Below, piece by piece: positions 36,867-45,433 of a DNA stretch of 64,000 bases. Every line of letters starts with the position of its first letter. Within the stretch, counting starts at the first letter, position 1. The DNA is from Haloferax elongans ATCC BAA-1513 (lineage in GTDB: Archaea > Halobacteriota > Halobacteria > Halobacteriales > Haloferacaceae). The stretch is taken from NCBI RefSeq assembly GCF_000336755.1, contig NZ_AOLK01000011.1:507103-571102 (forward strand). The letters run 5' to 3'. A program made the translations under genes and the position numbers. Under the pieces are notes generated by a model. That model saw nothing but the letters and a program-made list of their open reading frames with translations. It did no database searches and was not told the origin of the DNA.

Positions 36867-37468
36867 GAATTCCACGTGGTGCACTACTTCGGTCACGCGT
36901 CGTCGACGACCCCGGCGACGCGCTCGCCGAGGTTCTCGACGAGGGGCTGACCGGCTACGTCGTGTTCGAGCCACAGGACGCACTCCTGCTTGGTGAGTCG
37001 ACCCGCGGTATCGTGACGTTCGAAGATGGGATTCCCGTTCTCGCGTACGACACCGAACGAGACGAGGGTGGTCGCGACGGACTGGAGGGCTTCGCAGTTA
37101 CAGGCCCTCACCGGGTCGCGGTCCACGCCGTCGACGCCGACGACCTCGCCGAGGCGCACGAAACCGAGGCGTTCCGCGTGGCGCCGGACGAACCTGCGCG
37201 CGTCCTCGCTGGCGACGAACGGCTGGCAGACCGGACGCTCGACGCCGCCCCTGAATCGAGACGCGAAGCGGGGCGCGACCAGAGCGCGCTCGAAGCGTTT
37301 CTCTCCGACTCGGAGGCTATCGAGCAAATCCAGTCGGAGGCGCGGGCAGAGGCACAGGCACGGGCCGAAGAATGGGGCCTCGAATCGGCCCTCGTCGATG
37401 ACGACGACGAGCAACTGCCCGGGCGCGACGAGGCAGACGATGTCGCACACGGCGGAACGCGGTACTGA
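36863..37468 (+). CDS. MinD2-coupled protein of unknown function (HVO_0596-like)
   Basis: 201 residues, ATG overlapping the minD2 stop (ATGA). The N-terminal ~100 residues look like a small beta-rich domain (TGYVVFEPQDALLLGESTRGIVTFEDG, seen in parts). The C-terminal half is a charged helix (SEAIEQIQSEARAEAQARAEEWG) with an acidic tail. No known domain is recognised. The tight coupling suggests it works with the ATPase, and in H. volcanii the homologous pair is linked to cell shape and motility (from memory). Confidence 0.75.
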   Translation: MRIPRGALLRSRVVDDPGDALAEVLDEGLTGYVVFEPQDALLLGESTRGIVTFEDGIPVLAYDTERDEGGRDGLEGFAVTGPHRVAVHAVDADDLAEAHETEAFRVAPDEPARVLAGDERLADRTLDAAPESRREAGRDQSALEAFLSDSEAIEQIQSEARAEAQARAEEWGLESALVDDDDEQLPGRDEADDVAHGGTRY

Positions 37469-37990
37469 CCGGTAGCGTTGGCCGTCTTTGTGGCTGGCGT
37501 GTGTCCGTATGCCGTTGGTGTATACTGCCGCAATATTTAGGTGTCAGCGGTTCGTCCAACACCGTGAGATAGGCTGCCATCCGGCAAATGACAATTGAAA
37601 AATGTTTTAACACCGGAGAGCATTGGGTCGATCGCAGGTAGTTACCTGCACTTGGGTTGCGTATATGGGGTTCGTTCCCCCAGTGTCCGTGGAGTGCAGA
37701 TGGGTGCCCGGTCATCTGCACTCTCTTCTCAAACGACCCTGAGTTACCGCTATCGTCTCAGCAATCCTGACTTGTGTCGCTCTTTTCTGCCGAGCCTACT
37801 GCGTCGAGGGTTGGCAGTCTCTTTGCCGAGGTGTTTTCCCCCGGCAGGATTCGGCCCTACTTATACTGCTTATAAATGTGGTAAATAGGGATAATCAACC
37901 TGTGTCGAAATATTTGAATGTAATAAAACTAGATGTGTCAGTACCGGCGGGTGTCACGGCGGAATCCATGTCCCTCGCCGCGGGAAATAC
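37469..37990. other. 520-bp intergenic region with hairpins and promoter-like boxes
   Basis: Contains the candidate structured RNA described at 37628-37745, further weaker stem-loops around 37790-37865, and TATA-like boxes at 37600-37608 and 37868-37876 (CTTATAAATG). The open frames crossing it have no recognisable domain. Confidence 0.6.
37628..37745 (+). ncRNA. Candidate structured non-coding RNA
   Basis: Three stem-loops follow each other: GCAGGT-AGTT-ACCTGC (37634-37649), GGGG-TTCGTT-CCCC (37667-37680) and a perfect 11-bp stem GAGTGCAGATG/CATCTGCACTC with a 10-nt loop (37692-37723). A TATA-like box GTTTTAACA at about 37600-37608 would start transcription near 37630, right at the first stem. 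I do not recognise the RNA family, and the 3' end is a guess. Confidence 0.4.
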
Positions 37991-38926
37991 ATGTCAGGAG
38001 AAGCAAAAGAAGTCGCAGGCAGCGTCTCGAACCGGGCACCCTCTCAGGCAGAGTCTACGCAGTGGTTTACGAACCCTGCCGAGGGAGTGATTACGGCCTT
38101 CAGGTACAGTTCGGCGTATCTCGCCGTTATCGCGATGGTACAGGTGCTTCTCGTGACGACCGCGCTCTCGCTGGAGACCACGCTCGCGCCTGCCGTCGTC
38201 GGACTCGTTACGTTCGCCGTCTACGTGGGTGACCGCATCGCCGACGCCGACACCGACGCGACGACGAATCCCGAGCGGACGGCGTTTATCAAACGCTACG
38301 AGCGCGTGCTACAACACGCGGTCTCGCTCTCGTACGGACTCGCAATCGCACTCGCTGTACTTGGCGGCCCGGTCGCACTGGCGATTACGCTTCTCCCCGG
38401 CGTGTTCTGGATTCTCTACGCATCGGAGTGGCTTCCATCGGTCACGTCGCACTTCCGCAGGCTGAAGGACGTGCTTCTCGTCAACTCGTTTGTCGTCGCG
38501 TTCGCGTGGGCGCTGACACTGACTGTCCTCCCATTGGCGTTTGCGGATGCACCCTTCACGCCCGCTGCCGCGGTCATGTTCGTCTACTTCTTCCTCGGCA
38601 TCTTCGTCAACGTCGAGATTCCGAACGTCCGCGACGCCGCGGGTGACAGCGAGATTGGCGTCGAGACACTCCCCGTCGTTCTCGGTGTGCATCGGACGCG
38701 ACACGTCCTCCTCGGCATCGATGCGTTCACTGCGTCGGTCCTCGTCGCCGCTGCTGTCACTGGGGTGCTCGACGCCATGTTCGTAGGTGCGCTTCTCCTC
38801 GGACTTGCGTTTTCGCTGACTGTCACCTCGCTCGTCGGCCGAACGACCAAAGAAGAACTCCTCACGGTCGCCGCCGAGTCCGAGTACGTCGTCGTCGCGC
38901 TTGCCCTGGTCCCGTTTGCACTCTGA
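37991..38926 (+). CDS. UbiA-family prenyltransferase
   Basis: 311 residues with about eight hydrophobic segments after a 35-residue hydrophilic N-terminus. First Asp-rich motif YVGDRIADADTDATTNPERT (near residue 77; DxxxD pattern) and second NVRDAAGDSEIGVETLPVVLG (near 205). These bind the Mg-diphosphate of the prenyl donor. Archaeal UbiA proteins act in ether-lipid, quinone, heme or chlorophyll-type prenylation, and this one is not specifically assignable. It follows the candidate RNA region. Confidence 0.87.
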   Translation: MSGEAKEVAGSVSNRAPSQAESTQWFTNPAEGVITAFRYSSAYLAVIAMVQVLLVTTALSLETTLAPAVVGLVTFAVYVGDRIADADTDATTNPERTAFIKRYERVLQHAVSLSYGLAIALAVLGGPVALAITLLPGVFWILYASEWLPSVTSHFRRLKDVLLVNSFVVAFAWALTLTVLPLAFADAPFTPAAAVMFVYFFLGIFVNVEIPNVRDAAGDSEIGVETLPVVLGVHRTRHVLLGIDAFTASVLVAAAVTGVLDAMFVGALLLGLAFSLTVTSLVGRTTKEELLTVAAESEYVVVALALVPFAL

Positions 38927-38991
38927 CGACCACGAAACACGATAACAACTAAACAAATTTTCGCGTGTCTGCTGGTGTTTATTATACTGTG

Positions 38992-40707
38992 ATGGCCATG
39001 TACCGTCCATACATGGTGCCAATCGCCCCGCTCACTGTGGTGCTGTTTGCCACTATCGTCATCGGTGTGGCGGCGACGCTCACCGCGTGGCGTGCACGTC
39101 CAGAGCCGGGTTCGCTTCCGCTTGTCGCCATGCTCGCCGGACAGAGTTGGTGGTCGACCTGTCTCGTCTTCCAGGTACAGGCGACAACCCTCCAAGCCAA
39201 GATGTTCTGGGTCGATATCTCGTGGGTCGGCGTCGTCGTCATCCCCGTGGCATGGCTCGCGTTCGCGTTGCAGTACACTGGCCGCGACGAGTACCTCCAA
39301 TGCCGATATCTCGTTCTCGTTTCGCTCGTCCCAGCGCTCACAATCGTCCTCGCGCTGACCGGCGAGTACCACGACTTATTCTACCGCGAATCACGACTGC
39401 TCGTCCAAAACGGATCTCTCCGCATCCATCGAACCGTCGGCCCGTGGTTTTGGCTCATCACGGGCTACACCTACCTTCTCGGACTGTTCGGTGGCATCCC
39501 GATTCTCAGTCTGCTGTCGAGTGACGCACGACCGTTCCGCGGGCAGAGTTTCGCACTCCTCCTCGGAACGCTCGCGCCGTGGATGAGCAACGTGTTCTTC
39601 CTACTCGGATTCTACGACACCTCTGGACTTGACCCGACTCCCGTCGCCTTCTCTGTCTCCGGTGTGGCGTACCTCGCCGCAGTCACGCGATTCCGACTCT
39701 TCGGTGCGAGCCCCTCGCCGACACATCGGGCGCGCCGACTCGTGTTCACGAAGATGCACGACGGCGCGGTGGTCGTCGACCGCCATGACACGGTTGTGGA
39801 CATGAACGAACCGGCGACCGAGGTACTCGGCGTCTCACCGTCGGACGCACTCGGCTCACCGGCGACCAGTGTTATTCCCTCCTACGACGACTTCCCCAGC
39901 GAAGGCGCGCTGTCCACGCCACTGTCTATTGACTCGGACCGCGGTGTCGGCCGATACGACGTCTCTGTGGTTCCAATCGACGACGTTCACGACCGGCCAC
40001 TCGGCCGCGTCATCTCGTTTCACGACGTGAGCGATATCCTGCGCGAGCGCCAGCGCCTCAAAGTACTGAATCGCGTGCTCCGACACAACCTCAGGACCGA
40101 AGCGAACCTTATCGCCGGCTACGCCGACTTGCTCGCAGACGGCGACGAGGCACACGAGAGCAGCCTCATCAAGGAACGCACGCAACGAATCATCGACGTC
40201 GGCGACAAAGGTCGGGCAGTCGTCGAACTCTTCGAGCGAGACTGGTCCGAGGTCGAACCGCGTGATGTCGCCACCCTGCTCGACTCCTGTGTGACCGACG
40301 TGGCTGCCGAGTATCCCGAGGCCAGCATCGTCGTCGGCGAAGCGCCGACGAACGCCTCCGTCTTGGCCGTTCTCAAACCGGTCGTGTTGAACCTCGTCGA
40401 AAACAGCGTCGAGCACAACTCGACCGACGTGCCGTGGGTCGAGGTGTCTGCCCGCGTGGTCGAAGGCACAGTCGAGATACGAGTCGTCGACAACGGCGAT
40501 GGAATCGGTGACTACGAGCGTCGCGTTCTGGCGCAGGGTGAGGAGTCCCCGCTCGAACACGGCAGCGGACTCGGTCTGTGGCTCGTCACGTGGGGCGTCG
40601 ATATCGCCGACGGAAGCGTGACGTTCGAGAATCGCCAGCCCTCCGGGTCGGTCGCCACCGTCCGGGTGCCGAACGTGTCGGTCCCGGCCGAAGTACAGGC
40701 CCGGTAG
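38992..40707 (+). CDS. Sensor histidine kinase with N-terminal 7TM domain
   Basis: About 571 residues from the ATG at 38992. Residues ~1-225 form seven hydrophobic helices of the histidine-kinase 7TM class. A PAS-like domain follows (about 235-335, DGAVVVDRHDTVVDMNEPATE). The HisKA-type segment has LNRVLRHNLRTEANLIAGYA with the likely phosphorylated His. HATPase: N box LNLVENSVEHN, G1 VDNGDGIG, G2 HGSGLGLWL. There is no adjacent response regulator, as is common in haloarchaea. The signal is unknown. The next gene (PrimPol-like) starts 100 bp downstream. Confidence 0.9.
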   Translation: MAMYRPYMVPIAPLTVVLFATIVIGVAATLTAWRARPEPGSLPLVAMLAGQSWWSTCLVFQVQATTLQAKMFWVDISWVGVVVIPVAWLAFALQYTGRDEYLQCRYLVLVSLVPALTIVLALTGEYHDLFYRESRLLVQNGSLRIHRTVGPWFWLITGYTYLLGLFGGIPILSLLSSDARPFRGQSFALLLGTLAPWMSNVFFLLGFYDTSGLDPTPVAFSVSGVAYLAAVTRFRLFGASPSPTHRARRLVFTKMHDGAVVVDRHDTVVDMNEPATEVLGVSPSDALGSPATSVIPSYDDFPSEGALSTPLSIDSDRGVGRYDVSVVPIDDVHDRPLGRVISFHDVSDILRERQRLKVLNRVLRHNLRTEANLIAGYADLLADGDEAHESSLIKERTQRIIDVGDKGRAVVELFERDWSEVEPRDVATLLDSCVTDVAAEYPEASIVVGEAPTNASVLAVLKPVVLNLVENSVEHNSTDVPWVEVSARVVEGTVEIRVVDNGDGIGDYERRVLAQGEESPLEHGSGLGLWLVTWGVDIADGSVTFENRQPSGSVATVRVPNVSVPAEVQAR

Positions 40708-40809
40708 CTGCGCGGTATCTCGGGGCTGACGCCGAGGACCGTCTGAGACGGGTGCATCTCCGCTGGGCGCGAAACACCTTACTTGGGTGCCGTCAGACAA
40801 ACGGTATCG

Positions 40810-42192
40810 ATGACGCCACCACTCCCAACGCGGGCAGCCTTGCCGGACGAGCTTCTCGATAGACCGCAGTGGGTTGGCTGGCGCACACAGACGACCGGCG
40901 GCAACGAGACGAAAATCCCGCTGGACGTAAGCGGCGGCTACGCGTCAGCCACGGACGCCTCGACGTGGACGACCTTCGACGAGGCGCTGGCGTACGCGAC
41001 GAACGGCGAGGCCGACGGCGTGGGATTCGTGTTCACCGACGATGACCCCTACGTCGGCGTCGCGCTCGATGCCTGCCGCGAGCGCGAGACGGGCGCGACC
41101 GAAGACTGGGCACAGGTCATCGTCGACCGGTTGGACTCCTACACCGAAGTCGACCTGGCGGGGACCGGGTATCACGTCATCGTTCACGGGTCGCTCCCAC
41201 CGGGTGGTGACCGAACCGGCGGGTTGGAGTTGTACGAGCGCGCTCGCTTCTTGACAGTCACCGGCGACCGGGTGGACGAAACGCCGGACAGCGTCGCCGA
41301 CAGGACGGCCGAACTCACGGCCATCTATCAGGCCTACGTCGAGTCGGGTGAGTCACCAGACGATCCGTCATTCGTCGATGCTGATAGCGAACCACCACAG
41401 TCGACGTCGCTGGCGTCCCTCGACGCGCCTGGCAACGACCTCTCGGACGAAGCGGTCGTCGAGCGGGCGACGAACACGGCGAACAGTTTGGAGTTCAGAC
41501 GGCTGTGGGCTGGCGACGCCGACGCCTACGACAGTCGCGAAGACGCCGACAGCGCACTGTGTTCGATACTGGCGTTCTGGACGGGTGGCGACCCAGAGCA
41601 GATGGACCGGTTGTTTCGCGAGTCCGGGCTCTACCACGGGAAGTGGGACGAGGTCCACTTCGCAGACGGAGAGACCTACGGCGAGAAGTTGATTGCTCGC
41701 GCTCTCGAAGAGGCGACCGAGTTCTACGACCCGTCGGGATTCTCCAGTGCAGTCCGGCGGACGGCGTCGAAAGGCGAGCCGAGAGCGTCGGACTCCTCCG
41801 AGGAAGCGGGTCGCGACCGCAACCGCTCGGACGGGCACGACTACTCAGACGGCCACGACCACTCGGATGGCCACGACGGCACCCGAGACGTTGGCACAGC
41901 GTCAGCCGCGGACGCAGACGACACGGCGGGTGCACACTCGGATGACCATTCAGACACTCACTCCAGTGACCACTCCGGCGACAACTCAGACACTCATTCC
42001 GGTGACCACCCCGCCGACCGCGAACGCCGCCTGAACGAGTTGCAAGAGCGCGTGGAGTCACTCGTCGAGGAGAACGACCGATTACGCGACGAACTGGCAG
42101 AAGAACGCAGGCGACGACGCGAGTTGGAAGCGACCGACGACGAGGACGACGAGGACGGCGGTGGCTGGTCGCTGTTCGGCTGGTTCAAATAG
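40810..42192 (+). CDS. PrimPol-like protein (NrS-1-type primase-polymerase) with altered active site and His/Asp-rich tail
   Basis: 460 residues from the ATG at 40810. The PrimPol domain (1-~190) has QWVGWR, KIPLDVSGGYASATDASTW, GVGFVFTDDDPYVGVALDACRE and SYTEVDLAGTGYHVIVHG. The usual DxD active-site pair reads ALD: Ala85 replaces the first Asp (Asp87 kept). A helix-bundle domain follows (about 225-305, DADSALCSILAFWTGGDPEQ). Then a repetitive Asp/His/Ser region (SDGHDYSDGHDHSDGHDG and similar, ~335-400), a coiled coil and an acidic end with WSLFGWFK. Related proteins occur on haloarchaeal plasmids and viruses; this chromosomal copy has no replication genes beside it. Confidence 0.8.
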   Translation: MTPPLPTRAALPDELLDRPQWVGWRTQTTGGNETKIPLDVSGGYASATDASTWTTFDEALAYATNGEADGVGFVFTDDDPYVGVALDACRERETGATEDWAQVIVDRLDSYTEVDLAGTGYHVIVHGSLPPGGDRTGGLELYERARFLTVTGDRVDETPDSVADRTAELTAIYQAYVESGESPDDPSFVDADSEPPQSTSLASLDAPGNDLSDEAVVERATNTANSLEFRRLWAGDADAYDSREDADSALCSILAFWTGGDPEQMDRLFRESGLYHGKWDEVHFADGETYGEKLIARALEEATEFYDPSGFSSAVRRTASKGEPRASDSSEEAGRDRNRSDGHDYSDGHDHSDGHDGTRDVGTASAADADDTAGAHSDDHSDTHSSDHSGDNSDTHSGDHPADRERRLNELQERVESLVEENDRLRDELAEERRRRRELEATDDEDDEDGGGWSLFGWFK

Positions 42193-42222
42193 TAACCGAC
42201 GGTTTTCGGACGGTGCGCGCCG

Positions 42223-42960
42223 TCAGGCGTGTTTCTCGATGAGGCGTTCTAATTCCTCGCGCACCGTCGATTTATCCTCCGAGCGAATCGTCGTCTGAAC
42301 CTTCTGTTCGTCCATATCGGTGAGTTCGCTCAAGAGCCCACCGCGGCGGTCGACTTCGAGGAAGAGCGTGAGTTCGTTCGGCCCCGGTTGGGCGACGAGT
42401 TCTATCTCGTCGAGTTTGCCGCGGAAGGGACCGGACGTCGTCCGGAATTCGAACTCTTGGACGAATCGCTGCTGGGATGTGTAGCGGCCGTAGGGGTCGG
42501 CCTCGCACTCTGCACTGTGCAGCGAAAAGCCGAGGTCGTCCATCGCGTCGAAGACGGCTTGGAGTCGCGGGGTCGGCTGCACGTCGAGGTAGTCTTTGTC
42601 TTCGGGGTCGACCGCGAGGTCGATGTCGAGTTCCGTCTCGATCCAGACGTCGATTTGACCGACGGTAATCGGCGTACTGTACGGGATGTCGATGGAGACT
42701 GGTCGTCGCTCTTCTTGACCGGGCTCGATAGTCAGCCCGTCTGCAAGGCTAACCCGACCGATATCGGCCTCTTGATACCCGTCTTCGGTTCGATATCGGG
42801 TTTCGATTTCGAACTGAATCGCGCCGACTTCCTGTTCGGCGTTTCCGCCCGTGATGTGGACTTCCGCGTCGATTGTCTCTCCTGGTCGGACCGTCTCGGA
42901 GGGGAGGACGGTGTCTACAGTGGCGTTGCCGATTCCGATGCTCGCGAGGACCTTCTTCAT
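42223..42960 (-). CDS. Spo0M-family (arrestin-fold) protein
   Basis: 245 residues from the ATG at 42960. Starts MKKVLASIGIGNATVDTVLP, then beta-strand repeats (PGETIDAEVHITGG, EIETRYRTEDGYQEAD) typical of SpoOM proteins, which resemble arrestins. In Bacillus Spo0M affects sporulation control and binds cytoskeletal and division proteins. The archaeal role is unknown. The C-terminal half contains ECEADPYGRYTSQQRFVQEF, a conserved SpoOM segment. Convergent with the PrimPol-like gene (30 bp between stops). Confidence 0.88.
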   Translation of the reverse strand: MKKVLASIGIGNATVDTVLPSETVRPGETIDAEVHITGGNAEQEVGAIQFEIETRYRTEDGYQEADIGRVSLADGLTIEPGQEERRPVSIDIPYSTPITVGQIDVWIETELDIDLAVDPEDKDYLDVQPTPRLQAVFDAMDDLGFSLHSAECEADPYGRYTSQQRFVQEFEFRTTSGPFRGKLDEIELVAQPGPNELTLFLEVDRRGGLLSELTDMDEQKVQTTIRSEDKSTVREELERLIEKHA

Positions 42961-43102
42961 AGCTACGTCTGGATGTGTGCCCGTCAAGTGATATAAGCGT
43001 ACGCGACAGTCCAGTGACGATGAGAGTCACTCGACTCGCCTCTGCATCGAAAACGAACAAATAGATGACTGTTTATAATCGTGCAGACGAATATCTCTCG
43101 TT

Positions 43103-43777
43103 ATGGAACGTCCCCGCAGAAAGACAGCGGCCTTCGCCGGTCTCGCACTTCTCTTGGTTCTCGCTGGGTGTGCGCAGGTCACTGTCCACTCCGAAGTCAA
43201 GGCAAGCGGTGAGGTCGGTGAGCTAACGTATCAAATCAACATGTCCCGGACGGCCTACGGCTATCTCGAAGAGTCGGCTGAGGCAGACGGATACGACAGC
43301 GTCGAAGATTCGATTCTCGCCGATTTCAACGAGAGCGAGCAAGAGGACATCGAGTACACAGAAGAGTTCAACGGCGACGAAGTCACGCTGACGCTGACGC
43401 GTGAGAACTTCGTCCCCGACGGAAACAGCAGCATCAACGTCACGACGAAGGACGGACAGATAACGTACGAAGACACCACGTTCGCCAACGAGACGGCCGC
43501 TTCAATTGACGGGAGCGAAGGCTACTCCGGCGCGCTGTCTGGCGGATTCGCCGTCGACTACTATCTGACGATGCCCGGTGAAATCACCGACTCGAACGCC
43601 GACACCGTCGATGGCAACACTGCGGAGTGGCACGAAAGCGGCTCCGAAGCGTTCACCGACAACCGAATTTACGCCGTCAGCGAAAAGCCCACCCTCGGGT
43701 CGGTCCCCGGATTCGAAGCCGTGGGTGCGGTCGTCGCACTCCTCGTGTTAGGGCTGTTCCTCGCACGGCGACGATAG
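43103..43777 (+). CDS. Surface lipoprotein with C-terminal PGF-CTERM signal
   Basis: 224 residues. The N-terminal signal LALLLVLAGCAQV has a lipobox LAGC at about residues 19-22. The C-terminus is PGFEAVGAVVALLVLGLFLARRR in outline: PGF, a hydrophobic helix and an Arg cluster, the substrate signal of archaeosortase A. The protein could therefore be lipid-anchored at both ends, unless only one signal is used. The ectodomain is acidic (beta-rich) with several N-glycosylation sequons (NMS, NES, NSS, NVT, NET). No known domain. Confidence 0.85.
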   Translation: MERPRRKTAAFAGLALLLVLAGCAQVTVHSEVKASGEVGELTYQINMSRTAYGYLEESAEADGYDSVEDSILADFNESEQEDIEYTEEFNGDEVTLTLTRENFVPDGNSSINVTTKDGQITYEDTTFANETAASIDGSEGYSGALSGGFAVDYYLTMPGEITDSNADTVDGNTAEWHESGSEAFTDNRIYAVSEKPTLGSVPGFEAVGAVVALLVLGLFLARRR

Positions 43778-43859
43778 TCTTCGAGTTGCTCCCGGCGGTG
43801 CGATGATACACGAATTTCTTTTGGGGTATAACACGCAGCCCGTGTACTGAGTGCAGCCT

Positions 43860-45161
43860 CTACGGCCAGAGCCCTCGTGTCTCGTGGGCTGCTGCGATGC
43901 GCGACAGCGCCACGATATAGGCTGCATCTCGCCACGTCACGTCGTGGCGTTCGAACTCTGTCTGAACAGCACGCCACGCACGTTCCATCTCCGTCTCGAG
44001 TTCGTCGTACACACGCTCGAGCGACCACGCTCGTCGGTTGATGTCCTGCAACCACTCGAAGTAGCTGACCGTGACACCACCAGCGTTCGCGAGAATGTCG
44101 GGAATGACCGAGATATCTCGCGTTTCGAGGATAGCATCAGCCGTTGCGGTTATCGGCCCATTGGCACCTTCGACGACGAGGTCCGCCTCGATGTCCGCCG
44201 CGTTGTCCTGTGTGATGACGTTCCCGAGTGCAGCGGGAATGAGCACGTCCACATCGAGGGTCAGTAACTCGTCGTTCGAGATGACGGTGTCCGCGTCTCT
44301 CGTCACGGCCTCTGGCTCCTCGTCGTGAGACGGGACCGAGTCCGTGTCGATTCCATCTGGGTCGTACAGTGCACCGTTCACGTCACTGACTGCGACGATA
44401 GTCGCTCCCCACTCGTCGAGGAGACGGGCCGCGTTTGCCCCAACACTTCCGTAGCCTTGGACTGCTACGGTCGTCCCGTCGAGGTCGCGGTCGTAATATT
44501 CGCAGGCGAGTCTCGTGATGAGCGCAACACTTCGTCCGGGGGCTTCCTCACGGCCCTCGCTCCCGCCAACGATGGGCGGCTTTCCGGTGACGACGCCGGG
44601 AGTCGTCTCACCTTCTTGCATGGAGTACGCGTCCATCATCCACGCCATTGTCTGTGGGTTGGTCCCCATATCTGGGGCGGGGATGTCTTGATTCGGACCG
44701 ATTATCTCGCGAAGTTCCTCTGTGAACCGACGTGTGAGCCGCTCTTTTTCCGCCTTTGACAGCTCTTTTGGGTTGACGGCGACGCCGCCTTTGGCACCCC
44801 CGAACGGGAGGTCCATCACTGCGCACTTCCACGTCATCCACATGCTCAGCCCCACACACTCGTCTCTCGTCACCTCAGGATGGTACCGCAGCCCACCTTT
44901 GTAGGGTCCTCTGACGCTATCGTGTTGTGCTCGATACCCGCTGAACACGTCGACGCTCCCGTCGTCGCGCTTGATGGGTACTGCGACCTCTTGTACTCGC
45001 TTTGGGTGCTTGAGTCGCTCGACGATATTGGGGTCGATGTCGAGAGACTCAGCAGCGTGGTGCAACTGTCGGCGGGCAGTTTCGAGCGCCGACTCCGACA
45101 CCGGTGATTCTTTGGCCTGTTGTTCGGTGGCCTCACGACTCGCGTTCGAGTTTGACGACAT
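43860..45161 (-). CDS. gdhB: Glutamate dehydrogenase
   Basis: 433 residues from the ATG at 45161 (a GTG two codons upstream is possible). Hexameric GDH family: [20 protein letters not shown], catalytic Lys motif [17 protein letters not shown], dinucleotide-binding [30 protein letters not shown] and [15 protein letters not shown]. Interconverts glutamate and 2-oxoglutarate plus ammonia. The cofactor preference cannot be read safely. It directly follows a 47-codon zinc-ribbon gene (2-nt gap), forming a two-gene operon. Confidence 0.95.
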   Translation of the reverse strand: MSSNSNASREATEQQAKESPVSESALETARRQLHHAAESLDIDPNIVERLKHPKRVQEVAVPIKRDDGSVDVFSGYRAQHDSVRGPYKGGLRYHPEVTRDECVGLSMWMTWKCAVMDLPFGGAKGGVAVNPKELSKAEKERLTRRFTEELREIIGPNQDIPAPDMGTNPQTMAWMMDAYSMQEGETTPGVVTGKPPIVGGSEGREEAPGRSVALITRLACEYYDRDLDGTTVAVQGYGSVGANAARLLDEWGATIVAVSDVNGALYDPDGIDTDSVPSHDEEPEAVTRDADTVISNDELLTLDVDVLIPAALGNVITQDNAADIEADLVVEGANGPITATADAILETRDISVIPDILANAGGVTVSYFEWLQDINRRAWSLERVYDELETEMERAWRAVQTEFERHDVTWRDAAYIVALSRIAAAHETRGLWP

Positions 45162-45163
45162 TT

Positions 45164-45307
45164 TCACTCGAGTGGCGTCCGCCGATTTCGCATCGAAGCA
45201 TTACAGTCAGGACACGTCATCGGGTGGGTTTCTGCGACGACGATAGTCCCACATTTGAAGCACTCATATGGACTCTCCTCGTCCGTCTTAGGTTCGACAT
45301 CGTTCAT
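45164..45307 (-). CDS. 47-residue zinc-ribbon protein upstream of gdhB
   Basis: A small gene with ATG at 45307 and TGA at 45164-45166, two bases before the gdhB ATG. The product begins [20 protein letters not shown] and contains CFKC (residues 16-19) and CPDC (32-35), a complete rubredoxin/rubrerythrin-like four-cysteine zinc or iron site, followed by a basic end. Similar single-ribbon proteins are common in haloarchaea. A TATA-like box (CTTATTATGG, minus strand, about 45352-45361) lies about 50 nt upstream. The coupling to gdhB suggests co-expression and possibly a redox or regulatory role. Confidence 0.8.
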   Translation of the reverse strand: MNDVEPKTDEESPYECFKCGTIVVAETHPMTCPDCNASMRNRRTPLE

Positions 45308-45391
45308 GGTTGGGTCACGAGTGCCGCGGGGTTGGCTGGGGCACTCTGGGAGACCATAATAAGTGTATTAGGGAATAACAGCTGGTTGAAT

Positions 45392-45422
45392 AACAAACCA
45401 CACCGTGTACTACTGGTTTGTT
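45392..45422. terminator. Inverted repeat between the Bat-type gene and the gdhB operon
   Basis: Perfect 9-bp arms AACAAACCA and TGGTTTGTT separated by 13 nt, 12 bp beyond the stop of the regulator gene. It could act as a transcript end for that gene or as an operator above the gdhB operon promoter. No U-run follows. Confidence 0.4.
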
Positions 45423-45433
45423 AAATAACCCTC

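Noticed and set aside
37595-38090. Short plus-strand frames in the minD2-ubiA gap
   Set aside because: No domain, host-unlike composition, and they cross strong stem-loops. Treated as non-coding.
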